In this document: positions 27,357 through 36,018 of the stretch, piece after piece
How the letters are laid out: each line of letters starts with the position of its first letter
How positions within the stretch are numbered: position 1 is the stretch's first letter
Origin: Sphingobium cloacae
GTDB lineage: Bacteria > Pseudomonadota > Alphaproteobacteria > Sphingomonadales > Sphingomonadaceae
DNA: 64,000 bases
Direction: 5' to 3'
Assembly (NCBI RefSeq): GCF_002355855.1
Contig: NZ_AP017655.1
Span: 1,178,001 to 1,242,000, forward strand
Position numbers and translations under genes: made by a program
The notes under the pieces: model-generated
The model's database searches: none
What the model was told of the DNA's origin: nothing
Seen by the model: only the letters and a program-made list of their open reading frames with translations

Positions 27357-27881
27357 TTACTCCGGGCCTTCATCCCCTTCGCGATAGGCGTTCAGCCGCT
27401 GCTTGCAGGCGGCCAACGAACGGACCATGTGGACGACCACCGTATTGCGGGAAATGCCGAGACGCTCCGCAATCTCGCTATAGCCCAGCCCCTCGAACCG
27501 GCTCAACTTGAACACTTCCCGGCCCCTCGGCGGGAGGTCTTCGATCGCCTTATGGACGACCGCCAGTTCCTCCCGCGACAAGGCCGCCATTTCCTGCGTC
27601 GGCGTGGGGTCGGCTATGTTTTCGCGCACCGCATCCTCTATCGCATCGAAAGGCGCGCGCCTGGTGGTGCGGTGATGATCGACCACAAGATTGCTGGCGG
27701 TGCGGAACAGCCATGCCCTCGGATCGCGCACCAGCGAAGGCGGATCGACCCGCATCAGGCGGATGAAAGCCTCTTGCGTCAGTTCGGCGGCAAGGTCCGG
27801 TGACGACAGGCGGCGAGTGAGGAAACGTTCAAGTTCATCCCGCCAATCGTCATAATATTTACCCAAAGCCTTGCGCGGCAC
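27357..27881 (-). CDS. ECF sigma factor, FecI-like
   Basis: Sigma-70 family member of 174 residues with region 2 (LTQEAFIRLMRVD... PRAWLFRTASNLVVDHHRTTRR) and region 4 (LPPRGREVFKLSRFEGLGYSEIAERLGISRNTVVVHMVRSLAACKQRL). The start is a GTG at 27881. It should drive the receptor operon when FecR relays a ferri-siderophore signal. Upstream, 152 bp without genes separate it from the IS66 element and presumably hold its promoter. Confidence 0.93.
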   Translation of the reverse strand: MPRKALGKYYDDWRDELERFLTRRLSSPDLAAELTQEAFIRLMRVDPPSLVRDPRAWLFRTASNLVVDHHRTTRRAPFDAIEDAVRENIADPTPTQEMAALSREELAVVHKAIEDLPPRGREVFKLSRFEGLGYSEIAERLGISRNTVVVHMVRSLAACKQRLNAYREGDEGPE

Positions 27882-28119
27882 GAACCTGCTTTCCTGATTC
27901 CATCACCCTGTCGTTACAAGCTTTGCGAAGAATTCTCAAGAAACCGGCGGGCCGGGAAGTGCGTGGCAACGCCGCATGTAACGCTCCCGCACCTCTCCAT
28001 CGTCTGAATCAGTAGGGCCGGAACGCTTGCACCGTATCCGTCATCCCAGACCCACGTGGCGTAGATGGCCATGAGCTTTGAGTGTCCCGCGTGCATATCG
28101 CGTAATTTGATTCGGCGGG

Positions 28120-28539
28120 GTGACTGTGGAGCAAGAGATCGACGGCAGTGGCGGCGTGGAGAACGGGCGCCGACGGCGCTGGACGCTGGAAGAGAAGCGC
28201 GCGGTGGTGGAGCTGTCGCTCGATCCGGCGTGCAGCATGGCGGAGGTGGCCGCGTGTTTCGATGTCCTTCCGGCCCAGATATATGCCTGGCGCCGCGAGT
28301 TGCGCGAGATGGCGGAGGACGCGGCGCGCGAGGACAGGGCGATGTTCCTGCCGGCGGTCATCGAGCCGACATCGGTGCCGGCGGTGCTGCTCGAACCGGA
28401 GGCCGCGAACGCGCGGCTGCTGCCGGACGCGGTGGTGCAGGTCGCAATGGAAGTGCGCGGCGTGCCAGTGATGGTCGCCCACGGCGCAAGTTCGACGCTG
28501 GTCGCCTCGGTAATCGCAGCGCTGCTGAGGGCGCGATGA
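28120..28539 (+). CDS. tnpA: IS66 accessory protein TnpA
   Basis: Protein of 139 residues with a helix-turn-helix of the transposase-8 type (RRRWTLEEKRAVVELSLDP... AACFDVLPAQIYAWRRELRE). GTG start at 28120. Its stop overlaps the next start (ATGA). Expected to bind the IS ends. Confidence 0.85.
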   Translation: MTVEQEIDGSGGVENGRRRRWTLEEKRAVVELSLDPACSMAEVAACFDVLPAQIYAWRRELREMAEDAAREDRAMFLPAVIEPTSVPAVLLEPEAANARLLPDAVVQVAMEVRGVPVMVAHGASSTLVASVIAALLRAR

Positions 28540-28907
28540 TCGGGCCGGGCAGCGACGCCAAGGTGCTGATCTACACCAAGCCGATCGATTTCCGCTGCGG
28601 CATCGACACGCTGGTGGCCAAGGTCCAGCACGAGTTGAGCCAGGATCCGTGGCGCGGAGTCGCCTATATTTTTCGTTCCAAGAGGAAGGACAGGCTGAAG
28701 ATTCTGTGGTTCGACGGCACCGGCATCTGGCTGATGACCAAGCGCGCCGAGGCCGCCGAAGGATTCGCCTGGCCGCCGGCGGTCGATGGCAGTTTTTCGA
28801 TCACGGCGGCGCAGATGGCAGCACTCACCTCGGGCATGGACTGGCGTCGGCACCGCGCGCCAAGGCGCGTAAATCCGCCTAAAATCGAGGGTTTCGCTGA
28901 TGCGTGA
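28536..28907 (+). CDS. tnpB: IS66 accessory protein TnpB
   Basis: Protein of 123 residues, the IS66 Orf2 family, with the conserved YTKPIDFRCGIDTLVAKVQ and RKDRLKILWFDGTGIWLMTKR segments. Its function in transposition is required but not understood. It overlaps tnpA by 4 nt and precedes the transposase by 57 nt. Confidence 0.92.
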   Translation: MIGPGSDAKVLIYTKPIDFRCGIDTLVAKVQHELSQDPWRGVAYIFRSKRKDRLKILWFDGTGIWLMTKRAEAAEGFAWPPAVDGSFSITAAQMAALTSGMDWRRHRAPRRVNPPKIEGFADA

Positions 28908-28964
28908 GATAGTCGCGACAGGCCGAGTCAACTGCGCTGGACGCGTCGTTACGCATGTGATTCG

Positions 28965-30695
28965 ATGCCTGCCATGGACCCGCTGACGGCCTCCTGCAAA
29001 GACCCAGTTGCGCTGCTCGCGACCATCGCGAAGCTGACCGCCGAGGCGGCCGAACGCGACCAGCAGATCGTTCGCATCAACGCCGAGAACGAGGCGCTCG
29101 CCCGCGCTGCGGCCCAAGCTGAGGCGCGCGAGATCATCGCGCTCGCCACCGCGAAAGCGGCCGAACACGCCGCCGTCATCGCCGAGGCGAAGGCCGCCGA
29201 GATGGAGGACGCGCTCGCGGCCGCCCGCGATGAGGTCAAGCGCCTCAACGACATTCTCGACCAGTTCAAGCGCCACCGTTTCGGCCAGAGCGCCGAGCGG
29301 CTCGATCCCGACCAGTACCAGCTCGTGCTCGAAGAGCTCGAAGCTGCCTTGTCGCGCGCCGAGGCCGGGCTCGAAGCGCTGATCGACCAGGCTGACGCGA
29401 CCGGCGAGACAAAGCGCCGCCGCCGCAACAACCGTGGAGCGCTGCCCGCCCATCTCGAGCGTATCGAGCAGGTCGTCGACATCGAAGACAAGCAGTGTGC
29501 CTGCTGCGGCAACGATCTTCATGTCATCGGCGAGGACGTCACCGAGCGCCTCGACGTCGTGCCCACCATCTTCCGCGTGCTGGTCACCCGCCGTCCGCGC
29601 TATGGCTGCCGCGGCTGCGACGAGGGCGGCGTCACCCAGGCGCCGGCGCCAAGCTTCATCGTCGATCAGGGCCTGCCCACCGACGCGCTCGTCGCCCAGG
29701 TCATCGTCGCGCGCTACGCCGATCACCTTCCGCTTTACCGGCAAGCCCAGATCTACGCCCGCCAGGGGATCGATCTCGACCGGGCAACGCTCGCCGACTG
29801 GGTCGGGCGCGTCGGATGGTGGCTGACTCCGCTCAGGCAGCATCTGCTCGCCGAGCTGCGAAGTTCGGTGAAGCTGTTCGCCGACGAGACGCGCATGCCC
29901 GTGCTGGCGCCCGGGACCGGCAAGACCAAGAGCGGCCAGCTGTGGGCCTATGCCCGCGACGATCGGCCATGGGGCGGACTCGCGCCGCCCGCCGTCGTCT
30001 ACATGTACGCCGCCGGCCGCGGCGGCATGCATCCGATCGACCATCTCGGCGACTTCGCCGGGGTGCTCCAGGTGGACGGCTATGCCGGCTACAATGAGAT
30101 CAAGCGCCGCAATGGCGTCACCCTCGCATTCTGCCTGCTTCACGCGCGGCGCAAGTTCTACGATTTCCGCGAAAAGGAGCCCGTTGCCGACGAGGTGCTC
30201 CGTCGCTTCTCGGCGATCTACAAGATCGAGGCGACGCTCAGGGACACCTCGCCCGAGGCGCGGTTCGAAGGGCGGCAGCTGATACTGAAGCCGCTGTTCG
30301 ATAACCTGCGCGACTATCTCTCGAAGAACCTCGGCCGGTTCAGCGCCAAGGGCAAGATGGCCGAAGCGATCAACTATATGCTCAACCACTGGCAGCAGCT
30401 CACCTATTGCCTGCTCGACGGCCGCGTCGAGCTCGATACCAACACGGTCGAAAGAAGCATCCGCCCGATTGCCCTGTCGCGCCGCAACTCGTTGTTCGCC
30501 GGCAGCGATGCCGGGGCAGACAATTGGGCGGTGCTCGCCAGCCTTCTCGAAACGTGCAAACTCTCGGACGTCGATCCGCTCGCCTGGCTCACCGCCACCC
30601 TCACCAAGCTTGCCAACGGTCATAGCAACAAGGACCTCGATTCCCTCATGCCCTGGCACTTCCCCAAGATCGCCGGGCGCAACGCCCCCTCTTAA
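28965..30695 (+). CDS. tnpC: IS66 transposase TnpC
   Basis: DDE transposase of 576 residues. It starts with a long Ala/Glu-rich coiled-coil leader (about 20-150), then has a zinc-finger-like region (CACCGNDLHV and CRGCDEGG, about 178-216). The catalytic domain has acidic residues in LFADETRMPV (about 306), LQVDGYAGYN (about 370) and TVERSIRP (about 493). It appears full length and could be active. Confidence 0.93.
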   Translation: MPAMDPLTASCKDPVALLATIAKLTAEAAERDQQIVRINAENEALARAAAQAEAREIIALATAKAAEHAAVIAEAKAAEMEDALAAARDEVKRLNDILDQFKRHRFGQSAERLDPDQYQLVLEELEAALSRAEAGLEALIDQADATGETKRRRRNNRGALPAHLERIEQVVDIEDKQCACCGNDLHVIGEDVTERLDVVPTIFRVLVTRRPRYGCRGCDEGGVTQAPAPSFIVDQGLPTDALVAQVIVARYADHLPLYRQAQIYARQGIDLDRATLADWVGRVGWWLTPLRQHLLAELRSSVKLFADETRMPVLAPGTGKTKSGQLWAYARDDRPWGGLAPPAVVYMYAAGRGGMHPIDHLGDFAGVLQVDGYAGYNEIKRRNGVTLAFCLLHARRKFYDFREKEPVADEVLRRFSAIYKIEATLRDTSPEARFEGRQLILKPLFDNLRDYLSKNLGRFSAKGKMAEAINYMLNHWQQLTYCLLDGRVELDTNTVERSIRPIALSRRNSLFAGSDAGADNWAVLASLLETCKLSDVDPLAWLTATLTKLANGHSNKDLDSLMPWHFPKIAGRNAPS

Positions 30696-30765
30696 GACGC
30701 TTGACCGGCACGTTTCCGCCACGTGGGTCTGGGATGACGGATACCCTTTAGTGACCTAGCCCTCT

Positions 30766-31070
30766 TTAGCATTCAATGATTTCGGGAAGGGCCAGCGCTT
30801 TACGCTTGGCCTCGGTCAGCGGCCTGCCCTGCTACTGAGTTAGCAGGCGGACAATGTCCTGCGCTCGCTGCCGTCGTATAGTCGCACCGGGCTCCGGACC
30901 TGCGCTGCATCATGTGCGCAGGCAAGATCGGTCGTGCCGGCATGAGCCGGGCCCAGATCTAGGCGCCGGTCGCCGGGTTCTCAACGAGAAGCGTGCGGCC
31001 GTCGGAGCGTCCTGCCAGGCGCCGTCGATGGAATGCTGAGTGTCGAGATAGCGGTGCAATGTGCATCCGT
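30766..31070 (-). pseudogene. Decayed N-terminal fragment of an aldehyde dehydrogenase
   Basis: No open frame, but in consecutive minus-strand frames one reads IDGAW (about 31040), then DGRTLLVENPATGA, then AHAGTTDLACAHDAAQ, then RAQDIVRLLTQ-stop-QGRPLTEAKRKALALPEII (about 30770-30860). This is the order of segments at the N-terminus of NAD(P)-dependent aldehyde dehydrogenases, such as succinate-semialdehyde dehydrogenase. At least two frameshifts and one TAG stop interrupt it, and the catalytic part is absent, cut off near the right end of IS66. Family assignment is by motif reading only. Confidence 0.6.
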
Positions 31071-31079
31071 ATTTCAACC

Positions 31080-31136
31080 TGCAGATATCCCCAACCTTCC
31101 AGCGGCAGGGCCACTGAAAGGTTGGGGATATCTGCA
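31080..31136. repeat. Long near-perfect palindrome (hairpin)
   Basis: Arms of 27 nt (31080-31106 and 31110-31136) around a 3-nt loop AGG, with only two mismatches. On the minus strand both mismatches become G-U pairs, so an RNA made from that strand would fold fully. The outer 19 bp (TGCAGATATCCCCAACCTT and its complement) are perfect. There is no U-run, so it is not a standard intrinsic terminator. It lies between the aldehyde dehydrogenase remnant and the YceI gene. Confidence 0.85.
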
Positions 31137-31145
31137 TGTATCAAA

Positions 31146-31212
31146 CTCACCGAGCTTTGCTGGAGCCACACCGTCAGGCCGCACAGTGGTCGGGGAACGG
31201 TAGCTCGGTGAG
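31146..31212. repeat. 11-bp inverted repeat downstream of yceI
   Basis: CTCACCGAGCT (31146-31156) and AGCTCGGTGAG (31202-31212) are perfect complements separated by 45 bp. They end 10 bp after the stop of the minus-strand YceI gene. They could form a loose stem at the end of its transcript or be the ends of a small lost element. Confidence 0.55.
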
Positions 31213-31221
31213 CCGTACCGT

Positions 31222-31803
31222 CTATTTCGCGCGAGCGGCCTGAATAGTCACATTTACGCGAACATTGGCAGCCACTGCGTCAGTGGAGGCGAACTGTCCC
31301 CGTCCAACCCCGAACCAGCGGCGGTCGATCACGAGCGATCCCTGCATCCTGGCCTCCCCTCTATTGATGTTCAGCTGGAATGGCAGGACGACCGGACGAT
31401 TAACACCGCGGATATTGAGCGTGCCCGCTGCCTGATAGCGATTGCCGCCCAGGCTCTTGAACGACTTGGAGGTGAAGGTAGCGCGGGGAAAGACCTTGGT
31501 ATTGAACCAGTCAGGCGTTGGCAGCGATTCGTCGCGCGTGGCATCGCCGGTGGCAGCCGAACCTGTATCGATCACTGCAACTACGCTGGAGCCAGAAAGG
31601 TTGGCGGGATCGAACGCGATACGCGCATCAAAGCGCCGGAATGCCCCGCTGATGGCCTGGCCGTTCATGCTGGCCTGGAAGCCCAATCGCGATTGGGCCT
31701 TGTTGACCGTCCAAGTCGGCGCAGGGGCTGCCACAGCGGGAGCGTTGAGAAGCGATGCCGCCAGTGCGGTTGCGGCGATGGGATAGAGAAAGATGGCGCG
31801 CAT
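31222..31803 (-). CDS. YceI-family periplasmic protein
   Basis: Protein of 193 residues with a signal peptide (AATALAASLLNAPAVAAPAP) and the YceI lipocalin-like domain that binds isoprenoids or amphiphiles (TWTVNKAQSRLGFQASMNGQAISGAF... DEWLFNT-type region TPDWFNTKVFPRATFTSKSF... GTLNIRGVNRPV). It lies 4 nt downstream of the cytochrome b561 gene, a common pairing; together they may handle a quinone-like ligand and electrons. Confidence 0.92.
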   Translation of the reverse strand: MRAIFLYPIAATALAASLLNAPAVAAPAPTWTVNKAQSRLGFQASMNGQAISGAFRRFDARIAFDPANLSGSSVVAVIDTGSAATGDATRDESLPTPDWFNTKVFPRATFTSKSFKSLGGNRYQAAGTLNIRGVNRPVVLPFQLNINRGEARMQGSLVIDRRWFGVGRGQFASTDAVAANVRVNVTIQAARAK

Positions 31804-31807
31804 GATC

Positions 31808-32398
31808 TTATGCCTCGGATGAAGTATGGGGGGTGGACCGCAGGCCCGGGACCATCCGTCCCAAAACGCCGTCGCGGGAGATGAACTGGTGCTTCAACGC
31901 GGCGCCGATGTGCATCACAATCAGGGCAGTGCCGCCAAAGGCGAAATACATGTGAATGCTCCCGCCGACCTTCTCGACAGCCTGCTTGGCGTTGATCGGA
32001 AGGTCATGGAGAAGGCCGATGTGTGGCCACGGGATCGTGTGCCAAAGCAGTGTTGGAATATTCCAAGGGCTGACAGACACGACAGCCCATCCCGTCAGGG
32101 GCAGACCGATCATCAAACCGTAAAACGCCCAGTGCGTCACATGGGCGGCTGCCACTTCCCAGCCCTTCATTCCCGCCGGCAGCGGCGGGACCGGATTGAG
32201 CATCCGCCAAACCAGACGAACGATGCTGAGAACCAGCACGGTAATACCCACGGACTTGTGGAGCTGGAACATGTCGAACTGCGCAAGGCCCTTCAGGAAG
32301 CCCATGCGCCAACCCAGGAACAGGTTCGCAATGATGAGGGCGGCAATGCTCCAATGCAGAAGCATCGCTACCGCAGAATAGCGGGTGCGTTGACGCAT
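31808..32398 (-). CDS. Cytochrome b561 family protein
   Basis: Inner-membrane dihaem cytochrome of about 196 residues with four helices. Haem-ligand His residues are in AMLLHWSIAALIIANL (about 15), FQLHKSVGITVLVLSIVRLVWR (about 47), and in the helix LIVMHIGAALKHQFI (about 157 and 164). The ATG at 32398 is chosen because it starts the family motif RYSAVAMLLHW. It is upstream of the intact YceI gene, with a YceI fragment on its other side. Confidence 0.92.
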   Translation of the reverse strand: MRQRTRYSAVAMLLHWSIAALIIANLFLGWRMGFLKGLAQFDMFQLHKSVGITVLVLSIVRLVWRMLNPVPPLPAGMKGWEVAAAHVTHWAFYGLMIGLPLTGWAVVSVSPWNIPTLLWHTIPWPHIGLLHDLPINAKQAVEKVGGSIHMYFAFGGTALIVMHIGAALKHQFISRDGVLGRMVPGLRSTPHTSSEA

Positions 32399-32501
32399 GA
32401 TAATGTCCTGAAAAAGTGTGATGCCCGCTCCGGAGAGACGGGCATCACACGGGCCGACACGCTCAGCTGAGAGGGGGCGCGAAGAGTGCCGACCTAGAGA
32501 A

Positions 32502-32820
32502 TTAATTTGCCTTCTTTTCAAAGGCCGAAGTAATCGTAATCGTCGTTTCATCGCTCACGAGCGGTGCGTACTTGCTGACACCGAAATCCGTGCGCTTGAT
32601 TCTGCCGGAGGCCTTGAAGCCGAGTGTATAGGCTTTGCTCAGAGGATTGACCGCCGCGGCGTTGAAGCTCGCGTTGAGAGTAACCGGCTTGGTCACGCCA
32701 TGCAGCGTCAGGTTGCCGGAAATGGTTGCTGTCTTTGGACCGGTCTTGACGACCTTGGTCGAGACGAAATGCATCGTCGGGAACTTGGCAGCATCGAACC
32801 AGTCGGCGCTTACCTTGCAC
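32502..32820 (-). pseudogene. 5'-truncated YceI-family gene
   Basis: The last about 105 codons of a second YceI protein are intact (SADWFDAAKFPTMHFVSTKVV... NLTLHGVTKPVTLN... RTDFGVSKYAPLVSDE, stop at 32502). The signal peptide and first half are missing; homology ends at about 32820, where sequence upstream of the AraC gene begins. The frame stays open beyond, but into unrelated antisense sequence. It was probably the first gene of a yceI-cytb561-yceI operon cut by a rearrangement. Confidence 0.85.
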
Positions 32821-32876
32821 CGGCTACCGGGAGAAGAGGAACGCTGATAGAGGATGCCGACAGGCCGCGCGCTTAC

Positions 32877-33746
32877 ATGCTGGATTTCGCCTCTCCGAAG
32901 CGGGAACCGACGATAAGGTGGAACTATGCGGCGACGCGCAATGCGGTAACGGTGGCGCGGTGCATATTGCCGCCTAATCCCGGTGTGCTGTTGGGGGCGA
33001 GCCAGTTGGTTCTGGCGGTCCATATGGGCGAGCCGTTCGTAATGGAATACCGCCTGCCGGGCGAGGATCGCCTGCAAAGCCACCTGATCGAACCGGGCAT
33101 GATGAACGTCAATCCGGGCAACCGGCCCTTCTTTCAGGCATGGGAGAACAGCCCGGACATTCTCGTGATCGCGCTGGACAGCCGCTTTGCGGAGCGGGTG
33201 GCGGTGGCGGCGTTCGAGCGGGATTGCATCAACGACATGCCGTCGATTATCGGCGCGAAGGACAATGCCGCGCTCTGTTTCGCGCGCCTGCTCGATACGG
33301 AAATGGCGTTCGAGCGGCGCGGCGGGACTGTCATCAGCGAAGCGATTTCCGCTGCCCTGACGGTGCATCTTGTCCGCCGCTTCTGCCCCGAAACCCGGCC
33401 CCCGTTGCATGGGAGCGGCGGCCTAACACCCCGCCAGCTTCGCCATGTTCTCGACCGGATTGAGGATGAGATTGACGGCAATTTGACCACGCGGGCGCTG
33501 GCATTTGGCACGGGCTTGAGCGGCGGCCATTTCATGCGCGCGTTCAAGACCAGCACCGGCAAGACGCTTCATGCCTATGTGATCGAGCAGCGAATCCGCC
33601 GCGCGCAAATGCTGCTGGCCGATCCCGACATGCCCCTTGCCCAGATCGCCTATGCCACCGGCTTCAGTTCGCAAAGCCACATGAACCGGCATTTCGGCAG
33701 GCTGGTCGGCATGACGCCGGGCCAGTTCCGCAGGGTCATTTTGTAG
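32877..33746 (+). CDS. AraC-family transcriptional regulator
   Basis: Protein of 289 residues from the ATG at 32877 (MLDFASPKREPTIRW). The N-terminal region resembles the AraC_N (AraC-type N-terminal, DUF6597-like) ligand domain. The C-terminal about 100 residues hold two helix-turn-helix motifs (TTRALAFGTGLSGGHFMRAFK and PLAQIAYATGFSSQSHMNRHFGRLVGMTPGQFRR). It is divergent from the YceI/cytochrome genes, but the junction at about 32820 means the original neighbour may be lost. The true start could be further upstream, since the frame is open. Confidence 0.85.
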   Translation: MLDFASPKREPTIRWNYAATRNAVTVARCILPPNPGVLLGASQLVLAVHMGEPFVMEYRLPGEDRLQSHLIEPGMMNVNPGNRPFFQAWENSPDILVIALDSRFAERVAVAAFERDCINDMPSIIGAKDNAALCFARLLDTEMAFERRGGTVISEAISAALTVHLVRRFCPETRPPLHGSGGLTPRQLRHVLDRIEDEIDGNLTTRALAFGTGLSGGHFMRAFKTSTGKTLHAYVIEQRIRRAQMLLADPDMPLAQIAYATGFSSQSHMNRHFGRLVGMTPGQFRRVIL

Positions 33747-33993
33747 GGCTGGGAAGATCGGATTTGCATTGGAAGGCGGAAAGGTCAGGCAATGCAAGAT
33801 AAACCGGATTTCATCCGGGCGGCCATATCGGCCTAAGCCATTGTCTGCACAGCATATTTCAGGGAGGCGACAAGTCTCCCGATTCGCGGAAAGGGAGATA
33901 GTCCTGTCTCTGACCGCCCTGCTCCTCCCGGCTATCCGCCACACTTGAGGGAGATACTTGCCGGGGCCTTCGCCTTCTCCAACATTGCTCATC
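33747..33993. other. Non-coding region before the relaxase; candidate oriT
   Basis: This stretch of 247 bp has no convincing ORF but several hairpins: CCGGAT-TTC-ATCCGG (33804-33818) and GGGAG-N9-CTCCC (33862-33880), then a GGGAGATAGTCCTGTCTC segment. Origins of transfer usually lie next to the relaxase gene and contain such inverted repeats by the nick site. No known nic sequence was recognised, so this is a positional inference. Confidence 0.4.
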
Positions 33994-36018
33994 ATGCCAC
34001 AGGACAATGACCTGTTCGAGTTGATTATCGGCCGACCGAAAAGCGGCGGCGGCGAGGTCGTAGCCTCGCGCGCTTCGATCCTGCGCGGGGTGGCGCGGGC
34101 GGGCGGCAATCCGCGCCGATTGCAAAGCGCGGTGCCGGTGGCGAAGAAGGCAAGGACGGGCCGCTTCAATGCGCGGGGACGCGGGGCGAAGATCGCGGCG
34201 ACCTTCCCGCGTCATTCCGGCTGGTCGATCCAGCCCGGCACCGGGCTTCGCATTCGGTCCCGCCGCGTGATGGTCAAGGCGCGTATCGTCAAGCTGGCGG
34301 GCAAGGCCAAGGCGGTCAGCGCCCACCTGTCCTATCTGGAACGCGATGGCGTCACCCGCGATGGCGAGCCGGGGCGGCTCTATTCCACCTTCACCGACGA
34401 GGCCGACCGGCAAGCCTTCATCGAGCGCGGCGCGGGCGACCGTCACCAATTCCGGTTCATTCTCTCGCCGGAGGATGGCGCGGCCTATCAGGACTTGCAG
34501 CCCTTCACCCGCGACGTGATGGCGCAGATGGAGCGGGACTTGCGGACCACACTCGACTGGGTGGCGGTCGATCATCACGACACCGGGCATCCCCATGTCC
34601 ATGTCGTGCTGCGCGGCGTGACCGAGGACGGCAAAACGCTCAACATCGCGGGCGACTATATCGCCCACGGCATCCGCCATCGCGCCAGCGAGATTGTCAC
34701 CCGCGATCTTGGCCCGCAGACCGAGCGCGAGGTGGAACAGCAATTGGGTCGCGAGGTAGAAGCCGAACGCTTTACCCGGCTGGACCGGGCCTTGATCGAG
34801 CGGGACCAAGGCGGGCTGGTCGATCTTCGCATGGAGCAGGCATCCGATGCCTTCGGGCGTTCGTATCACCAGTTGCTCATTGCCCGCGCCCGCCAGCTCG
34901 AACGCATGGGGCTGGCCGAGCGCAAGGAACCGCTGCAATGGGCGCTGTCCCCCGACACCGAAACCACGCTGCGGGCGATGGGCGAACGCGGCGATATCAT
35001 CAAGACGCTGCACCGGGCCATGACGGACGCGCGGATGGAGCGTTCGCCCAGCCATTACGCGATCCACGACCGCAGCCAGCAAGCGCCGCCGATCATCGGC
35101 CGCGTGATCGCGCGGGGCATGGCGGACGAAATCGGGGACCGGCGCTATCTCATCATCGACGGCATCGACGGGCGCAGCCATTATGTCGATATCGGGGAAG
35201 CGGACGGCAGCTTTCGCAAGGGCAGCGTCGTCCGCCTGTCGAACGTCTCCACCGATCCCCGCGCCATGGACCGCACCGTTGCCGAGATCGCGGCGGCCCA
35301 TGGCGGGCGCTACAGCGTCGATATCCACTTGCTCCACGACCGGCAGGCGATACAGCCTTTCGCGGAGCGGCATGTCCGGCGGCTGGAAGCCATCCGCCGC
35401 GCCACCGGCGGCGTGGAGCGTGAACCGGACGGCACATGGATCATCGCGCCCGATCATCTGGACCGCGTGAGTGCCTATGAAGAGCAGCGCGCCCGGCGCC
35501 AGCCGGTGCTTGCCGAGACGCTCTCGCCCGTCCCGCTGCATCGCCAGATCGAGGCCGAGGCCCCGACCTGGCTGGACCGGCAGATTGCGGGCGAGGATCG
35601 CTCCGCGCCTGCCGACTACGGGTTCGGGCGCGAAGTGCGCGATGCGCTCACCTTGCGGCGGCAATGGCTGCTGCAACAGGATTTGGCGACGATGGAGGCG
35701 GAAGGCGTCGTCGCCCGCGCCACCATGCTGGCGACATTGCGGCGACGGGAACTGAACCGCATCGCAGGCCAGCTATCGGCGGAATTGGGCCTGCGCTATG
35801 CCGAAACCGCCCCCGGCCAGCAGATCGACGGCAAGCTGGTCCGCCCGGTCGATCTTCAATCCGGCCGCTATGCGCTGATCGAGAAAAGCCGGGAGTTCAC
35901 CCTTGTCCCGTGGCGGCCCGTGCTGGAACGCGCCATCGGCAAGGAGGTCTCCGGCATCATGCGCGAGGGACGCCCAATCGACTGGACCATAGGACGATCA
36001 CGCGGGCTGGGGATTTGA
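33994..36018 (+). CDS. rlxS: Relaxase/mobilization nuclease, RlxS/DUF3363 type
   Basis: Protein of about 674 residues. The HUH nuclease motif is DHHDTGHPHVHVVLRG at about residues 192-207, in a VirD2-like domain (KAKAVSAHLSYLERDGVTRDGEPGRLYS... RHQFRFILSPEDG). The long C-terminal part matches DUF3363 relaxases common in alphaproteobacteria. The basic N-terminus (KKARTGRFNARGRGAK) suits DNA binding. A Tyr nucleophile is likely in the N-terminal third (LSYLERDG), but I cannot prove it. The enzyme would nick oriT and lead DNA transfer through a helper's conjugation apparatus. ATG at 33994 preferred over a TTG at 33958. Confidence 0.92.
   Translation: MPQDNDLFELIIGRPKSGGGEVVASRASILRGVARAGGNPRRLQSAVPVAKKARTGRFNARGRGAKIAATFPRHSGWSIQPGTGLRIRSRRVMVKARIVKLAGKAKAVSAHLSYLERDGVTRDGEPGRLYSTFTDEADRQAFIERGAGDRHQFRFILSPEDGAAYQDLQPFTRDVMAQMERDLRTTLDWVAVDHHDTGHPHVHVVLRGVTEDGKTLNIAGDYIAHGIRHRASEIVTRDLGPQTEREVEQQLGREVEAERFTRLDRALIERDQGGLVDLRMEQASDAFGRSYHQLLIARARQLERMGLAERKEPLQWALSPDTETTLRAMGERGDIIKTLHRAMTDARMERSPSHYAIHDRSQQAPPIIGRVIARGMADEIGDRRYLIIDGIDGRSHYVDIGEADGSFRKGSVVRLSNVSTDPRAMDRTVAEIAAAHGGRYSVDIHLLHDRQAIQPFAERHVRRLEAIRRATGGVEREPDGTWIIAPDHLDRVSAYEEQRARRQPVLAETLSPVPLHRQIEAEAPTWLDRQIAGEDRSAPADYGFGREVRDALTLRRQWLLQQDLATMEAEGVVARATMLATLRRRELNRIAGQLSAELGLRYAETAPGQQIDGKLVRPVDLQSGRYALIEKSREFTLVPWRPVLERAIGKEVSGIMREGRPIDWTIGRSRGLGI

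Larger units (their letters stand above)
28034..30744 (+). mobile_element. IS66-family insertion sequence
   Basis: Element of 2711 bp with perfect 28-bp terminal inverted repeats (28034-28061 and 30717-30744, beginning GTATCCGTCATCCCAGAC). It carries the three genes of a full IS66 element, all apparently intact. The 8-bp flanks (CTTGCACC on the left, CCTTTAGT on the right) do not match, so the expected target duplication is missing. This points to a deletion or recombination next to the element, and a decayed gene indeed lies just to the right. Confidence 0.93.

Noticed and set aside
27900..27960. Palindrome GAGAATTCTT upstream of the sigma gene as a Fur box
   Set aside because: Too short and mostly an EcoRI-like core; it lacks the AATGA/TCATT pattern of the site at 26226.
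26295..30000. CRISPR array or repeat-spacer structure anywhere in the window
   Set aside because: No regularly spaced repeats and no cas-like genes were seen.
28041..30722. 893-codon minus-strand frame across IS66
   Set aside because: Antisense to the IS66 genes; composition is that of a complement frame and has no recognisable motif.
31080..31136. Integron attC site
   Set aside because: The conserved RYYYAAC/GTTRRRY boxes are absent, there is no integrase of the right type, and the loop is only 3 nt.
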